6,277 bases of DNA from Archaeoglobales archaeon (GTDB taxonomy: Archaea > Halobacteriota > Archaeoglobi > Archaeoglobales > Archaeoglobaceae), in the NCBI GenBank assembly GCA_003663055.1, contig QMZF01000065.1, forward strand, positions 1 through 6,277, read 5' to 3'. The number at the start of each line of letters is the position of its first letter. The stretch's first letter is position 1. The notes beneath the pieces were generated by a model that saw nothing but the letters and a program-made list of their open reading frames with translations, made no database searches and had not been told where the DNA came from. The position numbers were made by a program, and so were the translations under genes. Below, one piece after another: positions 1 to 5,727 of this stretch.

Positions 1-551
1 CCACCCCTATTTACCTTTTCTGATTTGGGTAAGGGTGTAAATCTTGGTTTTAAAGCCCAGTCGTACACCCATTCGAATGCGTTTCCGACCATGTCATAGC
101 AGCCATATGGACTAATACCAGAAGAATAGTGGTCTACGGGAGTCGTATCGTATATTTTGGATTCTAAACAATTGCATTTGTTTTTTGAGAATTCGTTTCC
201 CCAAGGATAAAGCCTCCCGTCTGTTCCTCTTGCAGCCTTTTCCCATTCTCTGCTTGTGGGTAACCTTTTTTCTACCCAAGCTGCATACAAACTTGCTTCG
301 TACCAGCTTACGCTTGTTACGGGATGCTCCGGCTTCTCTTTTGCCATCTCTCTAAAGTACTTTTTACCTGCTTTTGGTTTAAAAGAAGTTCTTTCAATAA
401 ATTTCCAAAAATCTTTATTTGTTACTGGATACTTATCGATGTAGAAGTCATAGTCTATGATTTCTTCTTTTCTTTCAGGACCAAAGAGGAATGAACCCGC
501 TGGAACGAGTACCATAACCCTGCCAACCCTGTCTACGATTTCCTCTTTCAT
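1..551 (-). CDS. Formylglycine-generating enzyme/SUMF1-fold protein, C-terminus cut by the window edge
   Basis: The frame is open from ATG at 551 down to position 3 (183 codons) and runs off the window, so the C-terminus is missing. Recognisable FGE-sulfatase-family blocks are VPAGSFLFG near residues 16-24, the FYIDKYPVTNKDF segment near 36-48, HPVTSVSWYEA near 76-86, RLPTSREWEKAARGTDGR at 96-113, PWGNEF at 116-121 and GCYDMVGNAFEW at 150-161. The family includes enzymes that oxidise a sulfatase cysteine to formylglycine, but many prokaryotic members only share the fold and serve in other modification or regulatory roles. The active-site cysteines of true FGE lie beyond the truncation, so catalysis cannot be judged here. 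There is no signal peptide, so the protein is probably cytoplasmic. The start is well defined: an in-frame TAG lies at 573-575 and the ATG at 551 is the first start codon after it. The family call is secure; the substrate is unknown. Confidence 0.9.
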   Translation of the reverse strand, partial: MKEEIVDRVGRVMVLVPAGSFLFGPERKEEIIDYDFYIDKYPVTNKDFWKFIERTSFKPKAGKKYFREMAKEKPEHPVTSVSWYEASLYAAWVEKRLPTSREWEKAARGTDGRLYPWGNEFSKNKCNCLESKIYDTTPVDHYSSGISPYGCYDMVGNAFEWVYDWALKPRFTPLPKSEKVNRG

Positions 552-570
552 AGCTATAGCTCGGACATCG

Positions 571-580
571 ATCTATAAAT
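571..580 (-). promoter_or_regulatory. Possible TATA box of the SUMF1-fold gene
   Basis: On the minus strand this reads ATTTATAGAT, an archaeal box-A-like element about 25 bases upstream of the ATG at 551. Archaeal transcription usually begins 22-27 bases after the TATA box, so the transcript would start at or next to the start codon. No Shine-Dalgarno sequence precedes this ATG, which fits leaderless translation. This rests on pattern and spacing only. Confidence 0.4.
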
Positions 581-716
581 TGTTAAGGAAAAGAAAATAT
601 ATTTAGTGTAAATATTTTTTTGAACTAATGAATATGATTAAGACGGGCATTGCAACGACTTTGGCACTGTGATGCTTGGAATTGTGAAGTCAGCTTTTGG
701 CAGAAGTTCTTTTTCA

Positions 717-889
717 CTTAGGCCTCTTGAAGCTTCATACAGTTAAAACCTCTCGCCTGACTATTTCTCTTACTTCTTCAATAGAGTCTGCTTAAGTGAA
801 GATTGATTGGCCAAGAGTCTGAGCTATATAGCCATCGTCCGTCTCCTCCATGGAAAAATGATCTCATTCAACTTCTTTGCTTCTTGCAT
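717..889 (-). pseudogene. Decayed HicB-like antitoxin gene (frameshift plus nonsense codons)
   Basis: On the minus strand, ATG at 889 starts MQEAKKLNEIIF. The frame then shifts by one at about 851-853 and continues as MEETDDGYIAQTLGQSIFT. A TAA stop follows at 794-792, then ADSIEEVREIVRREVLTV, a TGA at 737-735, SFKRPK, and another TGA at 716-714. Read through these lesions, this matches the HicB-like antitoxin fold found in archaea and cyanobacteria: a short beta strand ending in IIF, an acidic turn, GYIAQxLGxSIFT, then (Q)ADSIEEVREIV as the first helix, and a late FKRPK segment. The first stop is most simply a CAA or CAG glutamine codon changed to TAA or TAG. HicB normally neutralises the HicA mRNA interferase. 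No convincing hicA is visible beside the relic. Being broken at three or more points, it cannot make a normal antitoxin. The call rests on remembered family patterns, not a database search. Confidence 0.55.
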
Positions 890-1019
890 ATTGTTAATCT
901 GATTTTAGTGGGGTTTAATTTTGCAGAGTTTACGAATAAATTGATTTTTTCTAATCTCTCTAGTTTCCGGCAAACCACTGTTACATCTTATGTATTTTTG
1001 TTGCTATGGGGGATAAGAA
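890..1019. other. AT-rich spacer between two gene relics, no gene seen
   Basis: This stretch is T-rich on the plus strand and shows no convincing coding signal on either strand. A 76-codon plus-strand frame runs through it (803-1033), but it lies antisense to the HicB-like relic over part of its length and has an unconvincing, hydrophobic composition. It may hold decayed flanks of the two pseudogenes. Confidence 0.4.
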
Positions 1020-1279
1020 CTATTTTGATTTAGCTAATTTGACTCCGAGCTTCTCATGAATCCGTTTTGCTGCTTCTCTCGAGAAAATGAGCAACTTGTC
1101 GAATTCTTTTTCGATATGATCTTCGAGGCGTGAAGTTAAAAACTCTTCACCTTTTTTAGTGAGTATACCTTTCTATCTTCAACTTTTACTAAATCAAGTA
1201 GCTCCCATTCAAACACTGTCACAAAATCAACTTCTGCCTTTTCATCCTCCATCGTAAATAACAACTTAACGGCCTACAA
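1020..1279 (-). pseudogene. Frameshifted relic of a winged-helix-like protein
   Basis: On the minus strand one frame reads AVKLLFTMEDEKAEVDFVTV and then FEWELLDLVKVEDRKV. It crosses a frame break near 1165-1172 and continues in another frame as ILTKKGEEFLTSRLEDHIEKEF and DKLLIFSREAAKRIHEKLGVKLAKSK, ending at TAG 1020-1022. Restoring one base after the AAGGTA at the break would join the two halves as KVILTKKGEEFL. That string resembles the wing of a winged-helix DNA-binding domain (LVKVEDxKVxLTKKGEEFL). The second half is charged and helical. The 5' frame is blocked by TAG just upstream of 1279 and by further stops beyond, so the N-terminus is missing or also shifted: a short plausible stretch, ELKDVKVSVVGR, lies in a neighbouring frame at 1269-1304. 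ATG at 1252 is the only nearby start, and it would yield just a 38-residue product. The exact family is not recognised. Confidence 0.55.
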
Positions 1280-1390
1280 CACTTACCTTTACGTCTTTAA
1301 GTTCTCAATTGTCCTCAATGTTGTTCTGGCCGCTTACATGACCTTAGATTTGATCAACTTAGCGTTGTTTAACACAAGCCTTAACATGAG

Positions 1391-1400
1391 AATATAAATA
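1391..1400 (+). promoter_or_regulatory. Possible TATA box of the toxin-antitoxin pair
   Basis: The sequence AATATAAATA followed by GG resembles an archaeal box A and would place transcription start near 1420-1425, about 35 bases before the first start codon. A second candidate, AATATAC at 1431-1437, would give a leaderless transcript starting near 1458. The sequence alone cannot decide between them, and neither is accompanied by a strong ribosome binding site. Confidence 0.35.
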
Positions 1401-1457
1401 GGCTTAGAATCGTGTTTAGACGGAATAAGTAATATACCACTAAAGCAATGTTAAGTT

Positions 1458-1694
1458 ATGCCCATAGAGATTAACCCCGAAATAAGCGGGGGGAAGCCTG
1501 TAATAAAGGGAACACGTATAACAGTTGAATTTATCCTTGAACTTCTTGCCAATGGCTGGAGCTATGAGGAGATTCTTGAAAACTATCCACAGTTGAAGAA
1601 AGAGAACATACTCGAAGCTATTAGCTATGCGGTGAGTGTTTTGAAGGAAGAGAGGATTTACGCCCCACCAAAGAAGTATGAAGTTCATAGCTGA
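1458..1694 (+). CDS. DUF433 family protein, probable antitoxin
   Basis: This 78-residue protein carries the DUF433 signature: GGKPVIKGTRI at residues 11-21, then a helix-turn-helix-like segment with NGWSYEEILENYPQL (32-46) and a final helix containing ILEAISYAV (51-59). DUF433 proteins are small DNA-binding-type proteins, commonly encoded directly upstream of a PIN-like DUF5615 protein and treated as the antitoxin of such pairs. The normal expectation is that it binds and restrains the partner and represses its own promoter. The start is fixed by an in-frame TAA at 1452-1454, two codons upstream. There is no clear Shine-Dalgarno sequence. The stop lies inside the next gene, which begins at 1678, so the two genes overlap by 17 bases and are probably co-translated. 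Length is normal for the family. Confidence 0.88.
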   Translation: MPIEINPEISGGKPVIKGTRITVEFILELLANGWSYEEILENYPQLKKENILEAISYAVSVLKEERIYAPPKKYEVHS

Positions 1695-2031
1695 CGAAAA
1701 CATCCCGCTGAAAGTTGTTGAGAGGCTTAGAAGGGAAGACGTAGATATAGAGTCAATTATAAGCACTCGAATAGGGTTGAAGGATGAAGAAATCGCCAGA
1801 ATTTGTGAAAGAGAAAAAGCGATTCTAATCACGTTCGACAAAGACTTTGGGGAAATAATTTTTAAAAAGTCAATAAAACCATTTGGGATCGTTCTTTTAA
1901 GAATTCCCCCAAAGTCGATTGACTACATCTTTGAATACCTCAAATGGCTTTTAACCGAGTCGAAAATAAAATTTGAGAAGAAGCTTATAGTAGTTAGAGA
2001 AGACAAAATCAGGGAAGTTCGCATAGACTAA
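1678..2031 (+). CDS. DUF5615 PIN-like protein, probable toxin ribonuclease
   Basis: This 117-residue protein starts with MKFIADENIP, the hallmark of DUF5615/Mut7-C-like PIN-domain proteins. Acidic residues expected to bind metal are visible: D6 and E7 in ADEN, the DEE cluster at 36-38, and D54 and D56 in ITFDKDFGE. The segment GIVLLRIPP (about 79-87) is also typical of the family. PIN-fold proteins are generally Mg2+-dependent endoribonucleases, so this is the likely toxin of the pair, although biochemical proof for DUF5615 members is limited. Its ATG lies inside the DUF433 gene in another frame, giving the overlap usual for such modules. All acidic residues and the full length are present, so it appears intact, unlike the gene relics upstream. 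A T-run at 2101-2108 may end the transcript. Confidence 0.85.
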   Translation: MKFIADENIPLKVVERLRREDVDIESIISTRIGLKDEEIARICEREKAILITFDKDFGEIIFKKSIKPFGIVLLRIPPKSIDYIFEYLKWLLTESKIKFEKKLIVVREDKIREVRID

Positions 2032-2092
2032 TAAGTATAGACCCCGAATTGTTTGCTAATCGAAGTAAGGAAGCTTGAAAGATAGTTGCATA

Positions 2093-2111
2093 TCGAAGAG
2101 TTTTTTTTCGA
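2093..2111 (+). terminator. Possible T-rich terminator after the toxin gene
   Basis: Eight consecutive T residues at 2101-2108 lie about 70 bases downstream of the DUF5615 stop codon. They are embedded in a short hairpin formed by TCGAA (2093-2097) and TTCGA (2107-2111). Archaeal RNA polymerase can terminate at T-runs without a strong stem. The stem is too weak to count as independent evidence. Confidence 0.35.
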
Positions 2112-2136
2112 GGTGAATAGTGAATTTAAGTCTTTC

Positions 2137-2183
2137 CGCTAGCTTTAACCGGTTTTATCAAAACATAACGCCTCAAACTAGCG
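2137..2183. repeat. Nested inverted repeat upstream of the AAA+/VWA operon
   Basis: CGCTAG at 2137-2142 is matched by its reverse complement CTAGCG at 2178-2183. Between them lies a second perfect hairpin, GTTTT (2152-2156), loop ATC, AAAAC (2160-2164). The outer arms end just before the AATATATC promoter candidate. It could be an operator or a structured element, or chance in AT-rich DNA, since the arms are only 5-6 bases long. Confidence 0.3.
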
Positions 2184-2191
2184 AATATATC
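2184..2191 (+). promoter_or_regulatory. Possible TATA box of the AAA+/VWA operon
   Basis: AATATATC resembles archaeal box A and predicts a start of transcription around 2210-2215, leaving a leader of about 35 bases before the ATG at 2249. An alternative TATA-like element is CTTTTAAT at 2196-2203. The rest of 2032-2248 contains no credible gene. Confidence 0.3.
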
Positions 2192-2248
2192 TAAACTTTT
2201 AATCCAACAAACGTAACCAATATTTACACCCATTCCAAACAAAATTGG

Positions 2249-3535
2249 ATGAAGCAGCTCTACGAGCTGATATGCACAAGGCTATACTACGGCGATGAAA
2301 CGCTTGAAGTGGCGGGAAATAGGTATGATCCCGTAACCCTTTTTGGCCTACTCACGCTAATCCTTGATGGAAGGGAGTTGATTTTCGGCGAATATGGTAG
2401 CGGTAAGACAACTTCAAGTGAGCGCATGGCAAGCCTTGTTAAAGCAGTCCCTCTCGAATTTGTGCAGGCAGCAACGATCCACGGCCACCCAGAACAGACG
2501 GAGGAGAAGATAAAAGCAACTCTTGACCTCGCTGCACTTGAAAAAGAGGGAAAAGAAGTCGTTAGATGGAAAATTACACCTTTCTGCCCGGCAATAATAA
2601 TCGACGAGATAAACAGGTTACCGGCTGGAAAGCAGAACATGTTGCTTAACGAGATTGACAGGAGTATATGGAGCTATCGTGGCTCAACGCTGATAACAGG
2701 CAGCAGAGCATTCTTTGCTACGATAAACTACCAAGATACAGGAACAACGAGGCTAATCCCTCCTCTCCTCGACCGTTTCGACATTGCCGTTGAAACTGGA
2801 AGGATCCATCCGGTCAGGAAGAGGTTGATTAGAAGGGGCATCGATGACAGCTTTTTGAGAGACGCAAGGCTTGCGGAGGAAATGATATCCCATATACAGG
2901 AGCTGAACAGCAGGGAAGCTGAAAGGTACGTGAAAGAAGTGGCTTCCGACTTCAGAGAAAAAATAATGGAAAGACTCGAGAAAGAAGGAATAAAGATAGA
3001 AATACCCTCGTGGGATGAAATCGAGGAGATGAGAAAGGAAATCGAAAAAACCGAACTTTCTGATGAGGCGGAGCTATTTCTTGACTACGTTTCTCAGGAA
3101 GCTTACTGCCAGCTTGGTACAAAGGACTTCGCAAAGTGCGATGGATGTCATTACGCTAACTACATCTGTTCGGACATCTACTGCATCTCAAACAGGGCTG
3201 AAAGGAGCATCTTCACGTATTCAAAGGCTTTAGCGTGGTTTGAGGGCAGCGAAGCAACGATAGTTCATGTGTCAGCAGCGATTCCCTACGTTCTCTGGCA
3301 TAGATGCGGTGTTAGCGATGCGAAAATTGCAGAAGTGAGGGATGTTGAGAAGGACACAAGCGATGAGTTCTATGCTGTGAAAGATTCGCTTTCAAAGGCT
3401 AGGCGGAGGTGGGAGGAGCACAGAAACTATCAGATAGCTGCTTATAAAGCTCTAAAAGATGGAGATTTGGAAAAAGTCGAGCGAATTGCAGAAAAAATTG
3501 GCCATCCATTCTTTACAAGTTTATTGAGGAGCTGA
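2249..3535 (+). CDS. MoxR-type AAA+ ATPase with a cysteine cluster in its C-terminal half
   Basis: This is a 428-residue cytoplasmic AAA+ ATPase. Walker A is GEYGSGKTT at 47-55, Walker B is AIIIDEINR at 115-123, sensor 1 is the asparagine of FATIN at about 160, and an arginine-finger-type LLDRFDI lies at 173-179. DEINRLPAGKQNMLLNEID is typical of the MoxR clade. MoxR ATPases work as ring-shaped remodelling chaperones paired with a VWA protein, as the next gene is here. After a charged helical stretch (about 205-270) come C287, C297, C300, C307 and C312. The last four have spacing C-x2-C-x6-C-x4-C, suggesting a bound zinc ion or iron-sulfur cluster, which MoxR proteins normally lack. The lid follows, with NRAERS (315-320) and VLWHR (348-352). 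The ATG is the first start after an in-frame TAA at 2192-2194. The next gene begins one base after its stop. Confidence 0.9.
   Translation: MKQLYELICTRLYYGDETLEVAGNRYDPVTLFGLLTLILDGRELIFGEYGSGKTTSSERMASLVKAVPLEFVQAATIHGHPEQTEEKIKATLDLAALEKEGKEVVRWKITPFCPAIIIDEINRLPAGKQNMLLNEIDRSIWSYRGSTLITGSRAFFATINYQDTGTTRLIPPLLDRFDIAVETGRIHPVRKRLIRRGIDDSFLRDARLAEEMISHIQELNSREAERYVKEVASDFREKIMERLEKEGIKIEIPSWDEIEEMRKEIEKTELSDEAELFLDYVSQEAYCQLGTKDFAKCDGCHYANYICSDIYCISNRAERSIFTYSKALAWFEGSEATIVHVSAAIPYVLWHRCGVSDAKIAEVRDVEKDTSDEFYAVKDSLSKARRRWEEHRNYQIAAYKALKDGDLEKVERIAEKIGHPFFTSLLRS
3526..3531 (+). promoter_or_regulatory. Shine-Dalgarno site of the VWA gene
   Basis: GAGGAG lies inside the end of the ATPase gene, five bases before the ATG at 3537, and supports that start. 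Only one base separates the ATPase stop from this ATG, so the two genes are probably translationally coupled. Confidence 0.65.
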
Positions 3536-3536
3536 C

Positions 3537-4970
3537 ATGAAGGACATCAAGAAGGTTTTTGAGGAAGCAAGAAAGGACCTCTACTATCCTCCAATAGGCC
3601 TCAAAATTAACGAAAGCGAGGAATGCAGGCTTGAATTTGGTAGAAAGCACAGTGTGGTTGTCGGCAGGAGACTTGCAAAAAGGTTGGATGAAAAGGGCTT
3701 GCTTGGGGCCTTTCATCATGCGTTAAACCATTGGGCAAGACATCCATACGACTTGAAAACAGTAATCCTTGAATCTTTCTGGCTGAGAGACTACAAGAAT
3801 GGCGAGGCTATAAGAGAACTGTTCGACGACGTCGTCGTCAACCTCGATCTTGTTATCAACAGAGGTCTTGATGCAATAGCCGAAACGTATCAGGAGCTTC
3901 CAGTTAAAAGCGAAGGAGAAGCTTTGATAAGGGCTTATCTCAGCAGGATTACAGGCTTAAGTTTTGGAAGGGTTAAGCTCGATGAAAGACTCGAGGAAAG
4001 GCTTGAATCCATGCTGAAAATAGACTTCTTAGATAGAAGAAATCTAAAGTTAAATATTCAGAAGTTTGCTGAACTCGTTTACGACCTTGAAATATCAGTA
4101 CAGTTTGGAAATCCCGGCATCGGAGACTTCCCAGAGGAGGAAATCGAAAGGGCGATGGCCGAGATAGCAAGGGAAGTTGATATTAAGGAATACGAGGAGA
4201 TCATGAAGTTCTTGGGTATTTCGAGGGAGGAAGGAAAGCCGAGAAGTGCTGACGTTGATTGGTATATGCATCGGGCATCTCGATACGTCGTTTATATAGA
4301 ATCTTCCGAAAAAACAGGTTCTCTCTACCCCAAAGAACTCGTCGATTTTGGTTTGGACGATCCCATAGACTTCTACAGCCCCATAGAAAGCTACGGAAAG
4401 GTAATTCCGGGAATTGCCAAAATGTATAGAGCTGAGGAATTTGAAGGACAGAGCAGCGAAGCGAGAAATGCCGTGATAATAATAGATTCGTCGGGAAGCA
4501 TGAAAGACCCGCGGAAGTGCTCTTACGCCGTTTTGGGAGCGTTTGCTATAGCTAGAAGCTATATGGATGTTGGTGGAAAGGTAGGTGTAATAAACTTCTC
4601 TGGAAAGAGCATCGAGCAGGCTCCATGCAGAGGAAAGGAAGTTTATGAAGCACTTGCAGTTTATCAGGGGGGAGGAACACGCCTTGATGTTGGAAAACTC
4701 AAGCAATACATCGAGAGGTACGCTTGTAAAGATTATGACTTCATCCTAATTACAGATGCTGGTATAGAAAACATAGAAGAGGTAGTGAGATATCTTTCTC
4801 ACTTGAAGAACCTTACGGTTATCTGGATTACTGATTACGCCGGAGATGTAGAGGATTTTAAGATGAGAAGCAGAAAACTCAAGGATATTGCTGGAAACTT
4901 CTTTAGTGTTAAGGATGAAAGGGACATACCTAAAATAGTCATAAGGTGGAGGAGGGGTTATGAGAGCTAG
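3537..4970 (+). CDS. VWA-domain protein with degenerate metallopeptidase-like N-terminus
   Basis: This is a 477-residue cytoplasmic protein. The C-terminal third is a von Willebrand A domain (about 311-470) with a complete MIDAS metal site: D317, S319 and S321 in IIIDSSGSM, T381 in GGGTRLD, and D407 in LITDAG. VWA proteins paired with MoxR ATPases act as their substrate or target adaptor (RavA-ViaA, CbbQ-CbbO, NorQ-NorD). The N-terminal 60-110 region resembles the putative metallopeptidase-like domain seen in other VWA proteins, but where HExxH is expected it has HALNH (61-65), within FHHALNHWARHPYDL. The glutamate is therefore replaced by alanine. A long charged helical region (about 120-230) links the two parts. 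The gene starts one base after the ATPase stop and overlaps the next gene by 11 bases, so all three are probably one translational unit. The VWA call is secure; the N-terminal assignment is an inference. Confidence 0.9.
   Translation: MKDIKKVFEEARKDLYYPPIGLKINESEECRLEFGRKHSVVVGRRLAKRLDEKGLLGAFHHALNHWARHPYDLKTVILESFWLRDYKNGEAIRELFDDVVVNLDLVINRGLDAIAETYQELPVKSEGEALIRAYLSRITGLSFGRVKLDERLEERLESMLKIDFLDRRNLKLNIQKFAELVYDLEISVQFGNPGIGDFPEEEIERAMAEIAREVDIKEYEEIMKFLGISREEGKPRSADVDWYMHRASRYVVYIESSEKTGSLYPKELVDFGLDDPIDFYSPIESYGKVIPGIAKMYRAEEFEGQSSEARNAVIIIDSSGSMKDPRKCSYAVLGAFAIARSYMDVGGKVGVINFSGKSIEQAPCRGKEVYEALAVYQGGGTRLDVGKLKQYIERYACKDYDFILITDAGIENIEEVVRYLSHLKNLTVIWITDYAGDVEDFKMRSRKLKDIAGNFFSVKDERDIPKIVIRWRRGYES
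4948..4952 (+). promoter_or_regulatory. Strong Shine-Dalgarno site of the beta-helix gene
   Basis: GGAGG, within a longer GGTGGAGGAGGGG purine run, lies seven bases upstream of the ATG at 4960 and fixes that start. It sits inside the VWA coding region, whose stop at 4968-4970 follows the new start. This arrangement favours re-initiation and coupled translation. Confidence 0.7.
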
Positions 4971-5727
4971 TGAGGATAAATTGGGAAAAGGTAGAATAAT
5001 CTTTAAACTCACGAGGAGCATTAGAATTCCAGAAGAAAACGAGAATTTTAGAAGGTATACTCAATCCACATCTTCTGACGTTTTTAACGAAATAGCCCAA
5101 GCCTACGTGGAATGGGCGAGAAGCAAGCAGGGATGGATGTATGAAGCTTTCGAGGGAGCTTTTAAGCTTGGAAGAAAACTCTCATCACAGTACAATCTCT
5201 CAGCTCAGAGAATCGAATCTTTATTCAACGATGTTCTCGCAAAATTTGGAGGAATCATAGGATTCTTCATTTCAGGATTTCTCAGGAACCTAGATGATTT
5301 CTCCATTAGGCTCAAAGTCCGTTCAGCTTCTGGAATAGGGTTTAGGATGAAAGGAGGAAGGTTGTACGTTGAAGGTAAGACGTCTTTCCTTGGAATGGAG
5401 ATGGAAGACGGCGAGATCGTAACGCCATTAGCTGGCAACTACCTCGGAAAGGGGATGAGGGGTGGAAGAATAGTCGCTGGAACCGCAGGCGATTGGGTGG
5501 GCATGGAGATGAAAGGCGGAAAAATCGTTGTAAAAAAGGCCGGTAATGCTCTGGGCTTTGGTATGGAGGGAGGAGAGATAATCGCTAGAGAAGCGGGAGC
5601 GTGGGTTGGAGAGAGTTCGAAGGGAGGGAAAATAATCGTGGGGCGGTGCGAATCTGTTGGATCCGGAAAGGCTTTTATTACAGTGGACGAAGTCCAATTC
5701 AGAAGTCAGGCGGGAGCTGCTTTATGA
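4960..5727 (+). CDS. Protein with C-terminal GXGXG beta-helix domain
   Basis: This is a 255-residue protein in two parts. Residues 1-115 are mainly helical with no family I recognise; a GIIGFFISGF stretch (98-107) is hydrophobic but too short to be a clear membrane span. Residues about 125-228 are repeats of roughly 18 residues built on the plan G-x-x-M-x-G-G-x-I-x-V-x-x-x-A-G-x-x-x, starting near 125, 145, 163, 181, 199 and 217. This is the GXGXG right-handed beta-helix found in the C-terminal domain of glutamate synthase large subunit and in formylmethanofuran dehydrogenase subunit C. Neither the GltB catalytic domains nor other Fwd subunits are encoded here, so the domain is probably structural. 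The gene overlaps the VWA gene by 11 bases and belongs to the same operon. It may be a client, scaffold or adaptor of the ATPase-VWA pair. Its 3' end overlaps a convergent gene by 29 bases. The domain call is firm; the function is unknown. Confidence 0.8.
   Translation: MRASEDKLGKGRIIFKLTRSIRIPEENENFRRYTQSTSSDVFNEIAQAYVEWARSKQGWMYEAFEGAFKLGRKLSSQYNLSAQRIESLFNDVLAKFGGIIGFFISGFLRNLDDFSIRLKVRSASGIGFRMKGGRLYVEGKTSFLGMEMEDGEIVTPLAGNYLGKGMRGGRIVAGTAGDWVGMEMKGGKIVVKKAGNALGFGMEGGEIIAREAGAWVGESSKGGKIIVGRCESVGSGKAFITVDEVQFRSQAGAAL

Noticed and set aside
256..444. Plus-strand open frame of 62 codons
   Set aside because: It is antisense to the well-supported SUMF1-fold gene.
640..716. Possible HicA toxin remnant downstream of the HicB-like relic on the minus strand
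   Set aside because: One frame gives SKHHSAKVVAMPVL, which is vaguely HicA-like, and another gives an open LSEKELLPKADF stretch. Neither aligns convincingly with the HicA core motif.
803..1033. Plus-strand open frame of 76 codons
   Set aside because: It lies antisense to the HicB-like relic and in a T-rich spacer, has a hydrophobic low-information composition, and has no ribosome binding site.
1440..1841. Minus-strand open frame of 133 codons
   Set aside because: It is the shadow of the DUF433/DUF5615 pair, whose family motifs are clear on the plus strand.
3824..3837. Perfect 14-base palindrome CGACGACGTCGTCG
   Set aside because: It lies within the VWA coding sequence and is explained by the Asp-Asp-Val-Val codons; there is no sign of a regulatory or mobile-element role.
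4095..4706. Minus-strand open frame of 203 codons
   Set aside because: It lies wholly antisense to the VWA gene, which carries an intact MIDAS motif; the antisense translation shows no domain.
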